Shown piece after piece: positions 31,076 through 40,778 of a DNA stretch of 64,000 nt; within the stretch, counting starts at the first letter, position 1; each line of letters starts with the position of its first letter. This DNA is from Planctellipticum variicoloris (GTDB lineage: Bacteria; Planctomycetota; Planctomycetia; Planctomycetales; Planctomycetaceae). The stretch spans positions 2,431,557 to 2,495,556 of the forward strand of contig NZ_CP130886.1 of the NCBI RefSeq assembly GCF_030622045.1, read 5' to 3'. The translations under genes were made by a program, and so were the position numbers. The notes beneath the pieces were generated by a model, which had not been told where the DNA came from, did not search any database, and saw nothing but the letters and a program-made list of their open reading frames with translations.

Positions 31076-31226
31076 GCGAATAGCGAGAAGGGAATAGCGA
31101 ATAGCCTGCAAGAATGGCTGATCGCCTATCGCGAATCGCTGATCGCCAGAAAAGACTGGCTGGGTTCGTCTGTCTGGCGATGAGCGATCGGCGATGAGCG
31201 ATCAGCCCTCTTCTCTGGCTATTCGC
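31076..31226. repeat. Long imperfect inverted repeat with tandem units
   Basis: GCGAATAGCC (31097-31106) pairs with GGCTATTCGC (31217-31226). Inside it, 31116-31149 pairs with 31174-31207 with 29 of 34 positions complementary, leaving a 24-base loop. GGCGATGAGCGATC is tandemly duplicated at 31176-31189 and 31190-31203, and GCGAATAGC occurs at 31076 and 31097. Located between convergent genes, it may act as a terminator or be a REP-like element. Confidence 0.75.
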
Positions 31227-32190
31227 TAGTCCCTATCAGGGCCTGCAGGCCCAGCGCGTAGAACGTGTACTCCACGTCGGCGACCTGGTCCCAGGCCGCG
31301 GCGCGGTAGCCGCCGCCAGGCATTTCCAGTTCGGTGACGAATTTCCGGATCCGGGCGGGGTCCAGAATGTCCGTCAGTCCGAGATCGAGGCAGGTCAGGT
31401 AGCCGGTGAAAGTGGAGAGAGAATCGGCGAAGGGGACGCGGGTGTTGGCCTGGAAGCCCCCTTCGGAACTGCGGACTTCCGTCAGAAAGTCTGCGACGTC
31501 TTCGCGAATCACGTCGTCGACGGCATCAAACATCGTCAGCAGGGCGACCGCCGCCGCGGTTGGATTCGTACCGCTGCGTCGCATGGGGGCGATTTCCACA
31601 AAGCCACCGTCGTCTCGCTGCCGCTGGTGGACGAATTCCACGATCCGGGCCGGCTCCGGGGCCTGCCGGCCGATCAGCTCGTAGCACAGGGCGACGAGGA
31701 ACGTGTGGTAGGTGCTTCCCGAGGCTCCTTCGTGCGTCTTCGCATATCCGCCGTCTGCCGTTCGAAAGCTCTCCAGCACTCTGGAAAGCTGATCGGGCCA
31801 GTCGGCGGGTGCTTGCTCCAGCACGTCGATGCCGCTGGCGGTCTGTACCATCAGCGCGCTGTAAAGCCAGCTCGTCACGTCGATCACGCTCGCCTGCCGC
31901 TGCGCCGTCTGACGGAGATAGACTGCAATTCGCTGTCCGTCGTCCGCCGTGAACTGGCCCAGCGCCGCCAGACCCCGGATAGCAAAGGCGGTGTAGTAGA
32001 GGTCGGAGTCCCGCTCGGCGGAGGATTCCGGGGCAGCCTCGTCCGGCAGGTCGCGACCGCTGAAGCCGCCGTCGGGGGTTTGCCACCTCAGCAGAAACTG
32101 CCGCTGCCGGTCGCGTTGCCCGGCGTCCCAGTCGGTCAGCCCACGCGCCAGTCGGTCGCCCAGGCGAAACAGGTACGGCGGCTGGCTCAT
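31219..32190 (-). CDS. Prenyltransferase/squalene-oxidase repeat protein
   Basis: A 323-aa alpha-barrel-type protein made of the repeat found in prenyltransferase beta subunits and terpene cyclases: QTPDGGFSGR, RTADGGYAKT, QRDDGGFVEI, RSSEGGFQAN and EMPGGGYRAA. No DXDD motif and no zinc ligands of protein prenyltransferases were clear, so it may bind a hydrophobic substrate rather than catalyse. It is the last gene of the minus-strand terpenoid array. Its stop codon lies in the long inverted repeat. Confidence 0.8.
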   Translation of the reverse strand: MSQPPYLFRLGDRLARGLTDWDAGQRDRQRQFLLRWQTPDGGFSGRDLPDEAAPESSAERDSDLYYTAFAIRGLAALGQFTADDGQRIAVYLRQTAQRQASVIDVTSWLYSALMVQTASGIDVLEQAPADWPDQLSRVLESFRTADGGYAKTHEGASGSTYHTFLVALCYELIGRQAPEPARIVEFVHQRQRDDGGFVEIAPMRRSGTNPTAAAVALLTMFDAVDDVIREDVADFLTEVRSSEGGFQANTRVPFADSLSTFTGYLTCLDLGLTDILDPARIRKFVTELEMPGGGYRAAAWDQVADVEYTFYALGLQALIGTSE

Positions 32191-32293
32191 ACGAAGTCTG
32201 TCGGCTCGGGCGGGAATTCGGGAGGATGGCGCAGTCCTCCATCATGCCCCATCGGGGAGGCGGAGGGAATGGCGACGACCACGAATTCCAGGG

Positions 32294-34156
32294 CTACTTT
32301 CGTGCGGGAGCTGCGATGACCGGGAGCGACAGCGCGACCGTCGGGACCGGCTTGCCCTGGGCCTCGGGCGCCAGAACCGTGTCGATCACGAAGTACAGCA
32401 ACTGACGCAGTTCCTCCGGCTGGGTGTCGTCCGCCAGCGCTTCGGCCCGGGTCCGGCATTTGTCAACGAGAGCCTCCGCCTTCTCGAACACGCCGAGCTG
32501 CATGTAGAGCTGCTTCAGCCTGTCCATGCGGAGGGAGGGGTGCATCTCGCCGTGCAGGACGCGATCCAGTTCCAGTCGCTGGGCGGGACTGGCGGCTTCC
32601 AGCGCCAGCGCCAGCAGCAGCGTCGGCTTGGCCGTCTCCGCATCGCGGCCGGCGACTCGTTTGTTGTCGTGGTCGTCGCCCCAGTCCTTCAGATCGTTGA
32701 GGATCTGGAATCCGACCCCCACGTGCCGGCTGAAGGCGGGAATCATCTGGTCGTACGCGTCCGTCGGACCGGCGAGTCGCAGGCCGGCGTAGAGGGCTGC
32801 TTCGAACGCCGGCGAAGTCTTCAGAGCGTAGATTTTCATCGCATCGAGGGCGGTGAGCTGCGTGCGCGCGGTATGCCACTGCAGCTCGGCCCCTTGCCCT
32901 TCGCAGAGCTTCATATGGGCCGTGGCCAGCCGGTCGATGACGTCGGCGGCGGCTTCAGCTCCGACTTCGCTCCGGCCCAGACTGATGAGCCGATAACCGA
33001 GGCCGATCAGGTAGTCGCCCACGTTGATCGCGGTCCCCAGGTCGAACTGCTTATGCAGCGTCTCCTGGCCGTAGCGATATGGGTCATCGTCTTCGATGTC
33101 GTCGTGGACGAGCGAGGCCTTGTGGAACGCCTCCATGGCCAGCGCCACGCGTTTGACGGCAGCCGGATATTCGGGCAATTCGGCGTCGACGCTGCAGTTC
33201 AGGCCTTTGGCTCCGGTAACGGCGTCGTAGGCCGCGAGTGTGATGAACGGGCGGAGTCGCTTGCCGCCGTGCTGCAGCCAGTCGAGGCCGATGGCTTCGG
33301 TGCAGGAGAGCGGCGCGCGCTTGGCGGCATCGTTCCGCGGTCCACGCGTGGCGGGGACAAGCTGGTCGAACTGCTCGTCGAAGATCTTGTTCGCGCCGCG
33401 CATCAGCGGCAGGTAGCCGGTCGTCGCCGGCTCCTCGAGCGGCTCATAGCGGTCCAGGCAGTCCCAGACCCAGGCTTCGTCGAGCGTCGTATTCTTGCAG
33501 TCGCCCGAGTGGAGCGGCACTGCGTAGGACGGGACGCCGGCGATCAGGACCTTGTCGATCGCCTTCTCCAGCACGTTGAGGCAGGCGACGCCCAGAATGC
33601 CGTCGATGTGTCCGGAGACAATGATTTTGAGGACGACCGGCGAGCCTTCAGCGACGAGCACCTTGTAGCCGAGCTGTTCCGCCTTCACTTTGTAGTCGGC
33701 GATCGAACAGGCGCCGCACTTTTCGCAGTCGAGGCCGAATTCGTCGTAGTCGGCCGGGCAGCCGTCGGCGTGCTTCAGGCAGTGGGGCAGCAGCAGCATC
33801 CGCCGGTTGAAGGGAATCGACAGGAACTGCCGCTTCCAGAAGAAGTTGCCCACGAGCACCATGGCGAAGCCGAGAAACTTTTCCGGCAACTCCAGTTGCT
33901 CGAGCAGTTTGCGCCCGTGCGATTCCAGTTCGTTCTTGGTGAAGGGACGACTCCGGTCGAGCCCGGCGGCGTACTGCTCAGCGGCGGCCTTGACCCGTTC
34001 TCGCAGTTCCAGCGTCTCGGGAACGAGCTTCAGATGAGAGGTGCTCCGACCGCTCTTATCGCGTTTTGCCGGCTTGGCGGCGGGGTGACTCTCGACGGTC
34101 GAGACGGCGTCGTGGGTCGCAGTGTCATGCGGCAGACTGGTCGTCGGGGCAATCAT
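32294..34156 (-). CDS. DUF116-polyprenyl synthase fusion protein
   Basis: A 620-aa fusion. The N-terminal half (about residues 80-280) carries DUF116 with conserved cysteines C126, C133, C144, C147 and C150 ([23 protein letters not shown]), which probably bind metal or an Fe-S cluster. The C-terminal half (about 290-620) is an isoprenyl diphosphate synthase with the first Asp-rich motif in [10 protein letters not shown] (near residue 352) and the second in [12 protein letters not shown] (near 490), so it should make FPP or GGPP from IPP and DMAPP. SHC is 17 bases upstream, which indicates an operon. The fusion ties a redox-type domain to prenyl chain synthesis. Confidence 0.85.
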   Translation of the reverse strand: MIAPTTSLPHDTATHDAVSTVESHPAAKPAKRDKSGRSTSHLKLVPETLELRERVKAAAEQYAAGLDRSRPFTKNELESHGRKLLEQLELPEKFLGFAMVLVGNFFWKRQFLSIPFNRRMLLLPHCLKHADGCPADYDEFGLDCEKCGACSIADYKVKAEQLGYKVLVAEGSPVVLKIIVSGHIDGILGVACLNVLEKAIDKVLIAGVPSYAVPLHSGDCKNTTLDEAWVWDCLDRYEPLEEPATTGYLPLMRGANKIFDEQFDQLVPATRGPRNDAAKRAPLSCTEAIGLDWLQHGGKRLRPFITLAAYDAVTGAKGLNCSVDAELPEYPAAVKRVALAMEAFHKASLVHDDIEDDDPYRYGQETLHKQFDLGTAINVGDYLIGLGYRLISLGRSEVGAEAAADVIDRLATAHMKLCEGQGAELQWHTARTQLTALDAMKIYALKTSPAFEAALYAGLRLAGPTDAYDQMIPAFSRHVGVGFQILNDLKDWGDDHDNKRVAGRDAETAKPTLLLALALEAASPAQRLELDRVLHGEMHPSLRMDRLKQLYMQLGVFEKAEALVDKCRTRAEALADDTQPEELRQLLYFVIDTVLAPEAQGKPVPTVALSLPVIAAPARK

Positions 34157-34173
34157 CGAGACAGGACTCCCTG

Positions 34174-36027
34174 TTACGCTGAAAACGCAGCGATCACTTC
34201 CTCGGTCCGGCGGCCAGTCCCCATTGGCTCTGGCGCTGAGCAGTCAGACTGCAGCACCGCCCGTGCCCGGGACAACGCCCCGACCGTAAAGATGATCGGA
34301 TAAAGTCGTTCAAAATACCACAGCTTGGCAAAATAGAACCCGATTGGCGCGGTCTGGACAAAACTTCCGTCTTCAACCCGAGCCAGCAACCAATCTAACC
34401 CCGCCAGACACCCCGCAGACGCCGTTTTTTCCGCCAGCAGGGCTTCCAGGGCGAGAGCGGTCTCTTCCACGCTGCTGGGTGCGCCGGCTGCACCCCCCCA
34501 GCCGCCATCGGCAGACTGGCTCGATTTCAGCCAGTCCAGCGCCCGCCGGGCGGCGGGTTCGCCGAGGCGTCCCGCGTCGCGCCAGGCCAGCAGCACCTTG
34601 GCGGTCCCGTACAGCGGATTCTCGTCGTCGGCGACGTATTGATTCCCGAACCAGAGGGGCAGCCAGCTCCCGTCGGCCCGCTGATGCTTTTCGAGAAATC
34701 GCCAGCCGGCCGCGAGGGCTCGTTCGACGCGCCGGGCGAGATCGTCCTGTCTCGACTTCACCGCCTTCAGCCAGGCCAGCAGCGCCCGCATCGCGTGGGC
34801 GGAGATGTCGTTCGAACTGCGATCGAACGGCAGAGCCCCCCAGCCGCGGCAGAAGGTCGGCCAGCCGCCGTCCCGATTCTGCAGGTCGACCAGCCAAGTC
34901 ACCGCAGCCGCCAGTGATTCGGCGACGGCGGGCGTCATCCGCTCGCCCCGGCACAATTTCAGGACTGCCAGGATCGCACCGGGCGTATCATCCGCATCGG
35001 GGACGCCCCCCGTCAGATTCGTCCAGGCCCAGCCTCCCGGCGCCGCCTGCGTGTAGGGATGGACCGTCCGGTACTGCTGGCCCAGCAGCCAGTCGGCAAT
35101 GGCGCCCCCCTGCTCGGCCGGCAACTCCCCCTCGGGAAGCGCATTCACCGCCAGCGTGGTGACCCAGGTGGCCAGATTCGTGTCGATCGGCCAGCTTCCA
35201 TCCGGACGGACGGACTCGATCAAAAACTGCAGCCCCTTCCGTGCGACGGGATGATCGGCGCGGCCCATCGACGCCAGGCTCATCGTCACAAAACTCGTCA
35301 GAGGCGCCGCTTCGAGGAAGCCGCCGCTGGCCGGCTGAATGGCCGTCAGCAGTTTCAACGTCGACGGTCCGGCGGCCTGGCGCAACCACCAGGTCAATGG
35401 ATTCCAGGACGGACCGCGCATGTGCCGGACCTGCCCGATAGCGATCAGCGCCGGCAGCGCGTAGCTCACGACCGGCAACTGGATCCACTGATAGAACTTG
35501 TGCGGCAGCACGCCCAGTTCAAATGGCAGCGACGGAATCTCGCGCCAGTCGATCAGGCCGGCGATCGCGCACTGCGTCAGAATCGGGACCGAAAACGTCT
35601 TGTCTTTGCCGTACCGTTTCCGCACAGCCTCCGCACCACCCGCGGCGTCGATGTACGCCTGGGAACGCACCAGCAATGGCGAATGACGCGCTGTCGCTCC
35701 CGCAGCGTGAAACGCCGCGTGAGCCAGCATCGTCGTCGAAATGTTGCTGAAGCTGAGCGTCGTATCGCCCCAACCGCCGTCTGCGTTCTGCTGTTCCGCC
35801 AACCAGTTCAGGCCGCCGTCGATCAACGGTTGCAGCTCCGGCGTCCGCTGTGGTTCCCGCAGCAGGATGACGGACAGTGCAGTGACCGCGGTCGCCGTCG
35901 ACAGAGCTGATGTCGAAAGTTCGCCGACCCAGTGCCCGGCGGGTGTCGCCTCCTGCAGCAGAACCTCGACCGCCCGGCGACAGCCGGCGTCGAGTCGTTG
36001 CTGCAGATTGGCGGGGCCATGCGTCAT
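34174..36027 (-). CDS. Squalene-hopene cyclase-like class II terpene cyclase
   Basis: A 617-aa protein. The catalytic DXDD motif is present (VPDADDTPG), and QW-type repeats recur ([51 protein letters not shown]). The C-terminus ([16 protein letters not shown]) resembles the substrate-cavity end of squalene-hopene cyclases. It is slightly shorter than usual SHC. No HpnC/D/E squalene-synthesis genes are near, and the next gene makes a prenyl diphosphate, so the substrate might be squalene or a prenyl diphosphate. It shares an operon with the DUF116 fusion. Confidence 0.85.
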   Translation of the reverse strand: MTHGPANLQQRLDAGCRRAVEVLLQEATPAGHWVGELSTSALSTATAVTALSVILLREPQRTPELQPLIDGGLNWLAEQQNADGGWGDTTLSFSNISTTMLAHAAFHAAGATARHSPLLVRSQAYIDAAGGAEAVRKRYGKDKTFSVPILTQCAIAGLIDWREIPSLPFELGVLPHKFYQWIQLPVVSYALPALIAIGQVRHMRGPSWNPLTWWLRQAAGPSTLKLLTAIQPASGGFLEAAPLTSFVTMSLASMGRADHPVARKGLQFLIESVRPDGSWPIDTNLATWVTTLAVNALPEGELPAEQGGAIADWLLGQQYRTVHPYTQAAPGGWAWTNLTGGVPDADDTPGAILAVLKLCRGERMTPAVAESLAAAVTWLVDLQNRDGGWPTFCRGWGALPFDRSSNDISAHAMRALLAWLKAVKSRQDDLARRVERALAAGWRFLEKHQRADGSWLPLWFGNQYVADDENPLYGTAKVLLAWRDAGRLGEPAARRALDWLKSSQSADGGWGGAAGAPSSVEETALALEALLAEKTASAGCLAGLDWLLARVEDGSFVQTAPIGFYFAKLWYFERLYPIIFTVGALSRARAVLQSDCSAPEPMGTGRRTEEVIAAFSA

Positions 36028-36114
36028 CGGGCGGGGATCAACTCGGCGGGAACAGGTTGGGGATGCGACTCAACTCCGAGGCGTCTGGACATTCTTGTCG
36101 GCTCCGCAACCCGG

Positions 36115-37176
36115 CTACAGGTCGAGGGCGTCGAGGCCGTCCATGAGATCGTCGAGGGAATCGCGCGGCTGGTCTTTCTGATGCTCCTGGCGTTTGGGCA
36201 ATCCGACCGCCGTTCCGACCGCGTCGCGTCCGTCGGCGACCAGTTCGCGATCGCGTTCGAGGACGGCGATCTCCAGCGCGTCGGTCGCGCCGAACAGTTT
36301 CGACAGGTCGATCTTGAAGTCCCCGGCTCCCGCGACCGCCGCACCGGCGATTGAGGGTGTCTTGTGCTCGGGGAAAATGATCGCATTCTCGGGGCAGACC
36401 CGGCTGCAGGCGGGACAGCCCTTTTTGCAGTTGTCCTGCTGCTCGACCAGGATGCGATCCGCATTGTCGACGCCGTAGACGCCGAACAGGCAGAAATCGA
36501 TGCATTCCATGCAGTTCGTGCAGCGGCTGTAATCGATAACCGGATACCACCGCCGGCGAACCGGCTCCGTCCCTTCCAGAACGAGGGGTGTCAGAGACGC
36601 GGGAGGCGCAGCGGGCGTAGTCAGGCGATTCACCGGCTCCAGGGGAGTGTGTCCGTTCCCGTGGCCATTTCCCGGTCCCGAAGAACTTCCCAGCAGACCG
36701 CCCAGCGAAACGACTTCCACGGCCGCTTCCGATGCGATCCGGCGGATCTCTTCGATATAGACGTTGGGATCGGTCTGGTCCCGGAGGTCGATCGCGTAGA
36801 TCTTGCGCTTCGGGACATTCAGCGACCCGATCCCCTTCAGCTCGGCGGCGGCCTCCTCGGGCTCATCGTCTTCCTCGACTTCGTCGGAGGACTTCAGCAG
36901 GGAGAGTCCCTCCTGGCCGCGAATCCCGTTGCGGTCGAGCACCCAGCGGATCGCCCGGCCGTACGACCAGCCCAGAACGACCATGTCCCCGCGGATCCCC
37001 TTCAGCCAGACCATCCCGGTGTGGTCGGCGGCGAGATCGTAGAGGTGGGGAATCAGCGAGACCTCCGCCACTCCCTGCAGCATGAGTTGCGTGGCGATGT
37101 CTTCTTCGAGCTGGCGCTTGGTCGGGTTCTTCCCCGGCGCCTGCGAAATGACGACTGTCAGTTTGCGACCGGCCAT
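36115..37176 (-). CDS. Two-[4Fe-4S] ferredoxin-like protein with N-terminal domain
   Basis: A 353-aa protein. The C-terminal half has two ferredoxin cysteine sets, CTNCMECIDFC and CKKGCPACSRVCP, separated by about 22 residues. The N-terminal 200 residues (LTVVISQAPGKNPTKRQLEE..) form another domain I do not recognise, with a Gly/Asn-rich linker (GPGNGHGNGH) before the ferredoxin domain. A low-potential electron carrier in the cytoplasm is likely, presumably feeding the radical SAM enzyme, the DUF116 part or both. Confidence 0.8.
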   Translation of the reverse strand: MAGRKLTVVISQAPGKNPTKRQLEEDIATQLMLQGVAEVSLIPHLYDLAADHTGMVWLKGIRGDMVVLGWSYGRAIRWVLDRNGIRGQEGLSLLKSSDEVEEDDEPEEAAAELKGIGSLNVPKRKIYAIDLRDQTDPNVYIEEIRRIASEAAVEVVSLGGLLGSSSGPGNGHGNGHTPLEPVNRLTTPAAPPASLTPLVLEGTEPVRRRWYPVIDYSRCTNCMECIDFCLFGVYGVDNADRILVEQQDNCKKGCPACSRVCPENAIIFPEHKTPSIAGAAVAGAGDFKIDLSKLFGATDALEIAVLERDRELVADGRDAVGTAVGLPKRQEHQKDQPRDSLDDLMDGLDALDL

Positions 37177-37286
37177 GACACGACTCGTCTCAAAGGTTGG
37201 ACCGAATTCCGCCTGGAATCCGACGGAAGCTGTTTTTTGAGAATCGGCTCTCGTTTCGGATTTCGAGTTTCGGATTTCGGGCTTGT

Positions 37287-37739
37287 TTACTCGTTGTGCT
37301 GATTCTTGAGCATGCGTTGCGTCGCGTCCCAGGTGGATTCGAGATGGCTGACATATTCGGCCGCGGTCAGCAACCTGGCGGTCGTCTGCATTTCGTACAG
37401 CCAGCCCCCGTCGTAGTTCTCGACGTTGATCAGCGAGGGATCGTTCATCAGGGCCGGATTGAACTCTCCGACGATCCCTTCGACCGGAGCGTACAGCGCG
37501 GAGACCGCTTTGGAACTCTCGACCTGACCGATTTCCTGTTTCTTCTTCACCGGCGTATGCGGCTCGATGCCCCAGTCCAGAAAATAGACGTCCTGCAGCA
37601 GTCGCACCGCATAGGAAGTCAAGCCGACTCGATACCCGCCGCCTTCCTCCTTGAACCAGACGTGAGACTCCGCGTACCGCCGATCGGTCGGCAGCCGGGC
37701 CTCGTACTTGCCCATCAGGAATACCAGGTCGTCAGTCAT
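37287..37739 (-). CDS. GcvH-like lipoyl carrier protein
   Basis: A 150-aa protein similar to glycine cleavage H-protein: YAESHVWFKEEGGGYRVGLTS near the start, and the lipoyl-attachment lysine K77 in GQVESSKAVSALYAPVEG. No glycine cleavage P or T gene lies in the window, so it is an orphan carrier, possibly like the lipoate-binding proteins of other redox systems. The start at 37739 has no good ribosome site; a TTG at 37775, four bases after the previous stop, is possible. A lipoate ligase and LpdA are encoded at 47123-49353. Confidence 0.85.
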   Translation of the reverse strand: MTDDLVFLMGKYEARLPTDRRYAESHVWFKEEGGGYRVGLTSYAVRLLQDVYFLDWGIEPHTPVKKKQEIGQVESSKAVSALYAPVEGIVGEFNPALMNDPSLINVENYDGGWLYEMQTTARLLTAAEYVSHLESTWDATQRMLKNQHNE

Positions 37740-37778
37740 GGAGGGTCTGGCAGGCGTGGATCGTGCAGAGGGCAAACG

Positions 37779-38243
37779 CTACTCGTCCGATTCGGCGGTC
37801 TGTTCGGCGCCGTCCGAGTCCGACGAACCCTCCAGAGTACCGGAGACGGCGGCCGGCCGGAAGCTTCTGGGGAGGGGAGGCGGTGCCGGCGGAGGAAACA
37901 GAGCCAGGATGCCCTCCAGCTCTGCCACGCAGCCGTCCATCGAAATCACCGCCTGCTTGAAATTCGTATGGTCTGACGCGTGCGGGGCATCGTGACGGAA
38001 TTTCGCCGCCGCCGCCCTTAGCTTGCCGATCTTCTTGCGAAGCTGATGGATGTACGCTTTCGGATCCTCAACCCGCGATTCCAGCGACCGGGCGGTATCG
38101 AAGACGCTCCGGACAATCCCCATCAGCTCGGGAAAGTCTTCGGTCACGTCGCTGTGCTTGACGAACGTCCGCACCATCCACGCATGCGCCAGGATGATCT
38201 GGCACCGTGCAACCGCTTCAGCGGGGGACAATTCCTCGGACAT
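37779..38243 (-). CDS. Unknown 154-aa helical protein
   Basis: No family recognised. It is mostly helical from 1 to about 110 (for example AVARCQIILAHAWMVRTFVK and YIHQLRKKIGKLRAAAAKF, which looks like a coiled coil), followed by a Pro-rich and Ser/Glu-rich tail (FPPPAPPPLPRSF). A single Cys lies near the middle. It sits between the aminotransferase and the GcvH-like gene on the same strand, with short gaps, so it belongs to the terpenoid array and may be a scaffold protein. The start at 38243 is favoured, with an ATG at 38255 possible. Confidence 0.65.
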   Translation of the reverse strand: MSEELSPAEAVARCQIILAHAWMVRTFVKHSDVTEDFPELMGIVRSVFDTARSLESRVEDPKAYIHQLRKKIGKLRAAAAKFRHDAPHASDHTNFKQAVISMDGCVAELEGILALFPPPAPPPLPRSFRPAAVSGTLEGSSDSDGAEQTAESDE

Positions 38244-38261
38244 CGACGTCCACATTCTCCG

Positions 38262-39452
38262 TCAGAGCGACTCGGCGGGCAGGCCAGGGGGGCGTCGCGC
38301 GCACTGGTCGCGCACTTCGGCCGCGTGGCGTTGAATTCTTTGCAGCCCGCGGCAGATCTGCAAGACCCCCGGCTCTCCCTCCAGCAGAATCGGATGGTGC
38401 AGGACAACGAGCCGTTCATCGGCCCGCGTCGCCTGCGGCAATGTTCCCACTGCTCGAAACCGCCGGGGAGCGTGAATCTTGTGCAGCGCCCGGAAACCGG
38501 GAAAGAAGGCAATCCCCTCGTGCTGCAGGGCCGCGCACCAGTGTTCGCGCGACAGACCCTGCCAATCCTGCGGGTCATACCAGCAGCCCAGTTTGTAATA
38601 GCCGGGCTCTGCATCCGTGACATCTGTCCGGAGCGGAACCAGTCCCGGAATCGCCGTCAGGTGTCCCCGCAGCAATGAGACAGTTTCGGTCCTTTGCCGG
38701 TTGTCATCCGACAACCGGGCAATTTGCGGCAGCAGGATGGCTGCCTGCAGTTCCGTCAACGGAGAAACGTCGTTCCCCCGGAGCACAAATCGACGAATCC
38801 GTTCCAGCACCTGCGGACTGCGGCAGACGACCGCCCCGCCGCGTCCCGCGGTCAGCAGCTTGCTGCCGCCGAAACTTAGAATGCCTGCGTCGCCCCAGGT
38901 TCCCGCCACCCGTCCGCCGACGCGGGCGCCCGGCATCTGGCAGACGTCTTCGACGACGGCAATCGTATGTTTGTCGGCCCAGACCCGGACCGCGGGCATG
39001 TCGACCATGGCGCCGTGCAGATGGGACGCCAACACCGCTTTTGTCTGCGGCGTCCGGGCGGCCTCCAGTTGATCCGTGTCGAGTTGCCCCGAGACATTGA
39101 TGTCGACCAGCACGGGAATCGCACCGATGGCCAGCACGTCCTGAAAATTGGCCTTGAAGTCATACGCGGCCAGAATGACTTCGTCGCCCGGCTGGACCCC
39201 CACGCCGCGCAGGCCCAGTTCGACCGCCGCGGTGCCGCTGCTGCAGAGCCACGCATGCTCGACGCCGTGCAGTTCCGCCAGCCGCGCGCGAAGCTGCTCT
39301 CCGTGAGGGCCTTCGTAGTGCCCCCAACGGCCATCCTGCATGGCCTGGGTCAGGACTTCGAGGACCTCCGGCAGCGGTCGCGGCCAGCCGGGAGGCCCCG
39401 CGGTCCGGAGCGGCGTTCCTCCGAGAATGGCCGGCAGATCGCTGGACGTCAC
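38262..39452 (-). CDS. DegT/DnrJ/EryC1-family aminotransferase
   Basis: A 396-aa PLP enzyme of the sugar-aminotransferase type. Motifs: WGHYEGPHGEQL, CSSGTAAVELGLRGVGV, the Asp/Gln block VVEDVCQMPGA, and the PLP lysine in SFGGSKLLTAGRGG. It probably transfers an amino group to a keto sugar or a keto lipid. GTG at 39452 is chosen because GGGAGG lies 8 bases upstream; a TTG at 39476 has no site. First gene of the minus-strand array, divergent from the CobW-like GTPase. Confidence 0.85.
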   Translation of the reverse strand: MTSSDLPAILGGTPLRTAGPPGWPRPLPEVLEVLTQAMQDGRWGHYEGPHGEQLRARLAELHGVEHAWLCSSGTAAVELGLRGVGVQPGDEVILAAYDFKANFQDVLAIGAIPVLVDINVSGQLDTDQLEAARTPQTKAVLASHLHGAMVDMPAVRVWADKHTIAVVEDVCQMPGARVGGRVAGTWGDAGILSFGGSKLLTAGRGGAVVCRSPQVLERIRRFVLRGNDVSPLTELQAAILLPQIARLSDDNRQRTETVSLLRGHLTAIPGLVPLRTDVTDAEPGYYKLGCWYDPQDWQGLSREHWCAALQHEGIAFFPGFRALHKIHAPRRFRAVGTLPQATRADERLVVLHHPILLEGEPGVLQICRGLQRIQRHAAEVRDQCARRPPGLPAESL

Positions 39453-39580
39453 GGACAGAGCCTCCCGGAAGACCAATTGCCATCACGCTCCGTACGATGC
39501 GACAGTGCCGCACCGATGTCAAATCCCGCTGACGGACCGTTCGGGAAATCAGAGCGATCTGGAGTTTGAGGCTCGCATTC

Positions 39581-39596
39581 TCTGACAGATGTCAGA
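39581..39596. promoter_or_regulatory. Operator-like inverted repeat
   Basis: TCTGACA-GA-TGTCAGA is a perfect 7-bp inverted repeat with a 2-base spacer, lying in the 195-base divergent region between the aminotransferase and the GTPase gene. It is followed by A/T-rich AATAATAAG. Its position makes it a candidate for coordinate control of both arms of the locus. Confidence 0.5.
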
Positions 39597-39647
39597 ATAA
39601 TAAGCGGAGTTCGTCGAACGGGGACTTTCCTGCAGGGAGCAGATTTC

Positions 39648-40751
39648 GTGGCGCAACAGATTCGCTTCATCATGGTCGGGGGATTTCTCGGCGCCGGCAA
39701 GACCACGACGCTCGCCCGGCTGGCTCGGCGCTATATGGATCAGGGACTCAAGGTCGGGATCGTGACCAACGACCAGGCCCAGGATCTGGTCGACACGAAC
39801 AATCTGCGCTCGCAGGGCTTCGACGTTGGCGAAGTCGCCGGGGCCTGCTTCTGCTGCAAGTTCAATGACCTGATCGGGACGATGGATTCGCTCGATACGA
39901 CGAAGACGCCGGATGTGATTCTCGCCGAGCCGGTCGGGAGCTGCACGGACCTCGTCGCGACGGTGATTCAGCCGCTCAAGCAGCTCTATCAGGCCCGCTT
40001 CAGCATCGCCCCTTATGCGGTGATTCTCAAGCCGAGCCAGGGGCGCAAGATCCTCAAGAACGAAGCGGGGACGGGATTCTCCCCCAAGGCCGCTTACATC
40101 CTGGAAAAGCAGCTCGAAGAGGCCGACGCGATTCTTATCAACCGGATCGACGAACTCTCCGCCGCCGAATTGCAGGAACTGGAGCAACTCCTCGCCGCAA
40201 AATATCCGGACACCCCCCGCCTGCGGGTCTCGGCGAAGAGCGGGCAGGGATTTGAAGCCTTCAGCGAGTTTCTCAGTCAGGAAGGGGATTTCGGCCGTCG
40301 AGTGCTGGACATCGACTACGACATCTACGCCGAAGGGGAAGCGGAGCTCGGCTGGCTGAACAGCTCTGTGCGGCTGAACGCGGTGCAGCCGTTCGACCTC
40401 GATCAGTTGCTCGTCGATCTGATCGGTCGGCTGAAGGCTTCGCTGACCTCCGGCGGATTCGAGGCTGCCCATTTGAAGGCGATCGGCCTGTGGGAAGGCT
40501 TCTTCGGCGTGGCTAATCTGGTCAGCAGCAGCCTGCAGCCCGAGCTGTCGCTCCCCTCCCGTTGCCAGGTCCGCGAGGTCGACCTGGTGGTCAACGCCCG
40601 CGTCGCCTGCGATCCGGACTGGCTGAAGGCGCTGGTGGATCAGGCGGTCCGGGAGGTCGCCGCCGCCCGCGGCGCCACGGTGACAGAAGGCCAGACGCAA
40701 TCGTTCCGCCCCGGCCGCCCGATGCCAACGCACCGCCTCCAGCCGGCTTGA
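39648..40751 (+). CDS. CobW/HypB-like P-loop GTPase
   Basis: A 367-aa GTPase. Walker A is [16 protein letters not shown] (near residue 11), the CobW-type CxCC is in GACFCCKF (about residue 65), and a guanine-type NRIDEL motif follows. The C-terminal 140 residues do not look like the normal CobW_C domain. Family members insert or move metal cofactors using GTP. Its position next to a radical SAM enzyme, a ferredoxin and a cysteine-rich DUF116 protein suggests a role in cofactor assembly. GTG start with GGGAG nine bases upstream. Confidence 0.85.
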   Translation: MAQQIRFIMVGGFLGAGKTTTLARLARRYMDQGLKVGIVTNDQAQDLVDTNNLRSQGFDVGEVAGACFCCKFNDLIGTMDSLDTTKTPDVILAEPVGSCTDLVATVIQPLKQLYQARFSIAPYAVILKPSQGRKILKNEAGTGFSPKAAYILEKQLEEADAILINRIDELSAAELQELEQLLAAKYPDTPRLRVSAKSGQGFEAFSEFLSQEGDFGRRVLDIDYDIYAEGEAELGWLNSSVRLNAVQPFDLDQLLVDLIGRLKASLTSGGFEAAHLKAIGLWEGFFGVANLVSSSLQPELSLPSRCQVREVDLVVNARVACDPDWLKALVDQAVREVAAARGATVTEGQTQSFRPGRPMPTHRLQPA

Positions 40752-40778
40752 GGCCCGCGGGGAACAGGATTGATCTCG

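Noticed and set aside
32540-34303. 587-codon plus-strand frame
   Set aside because: Antisense to the DUF116-polyprenyl synthase gene, and it has no recognisable motifs.
37739-37775. TTG start extending the GcvH-like protein
   Set aside because: The extra residues are not conserved-looking; kept only as an alternative.
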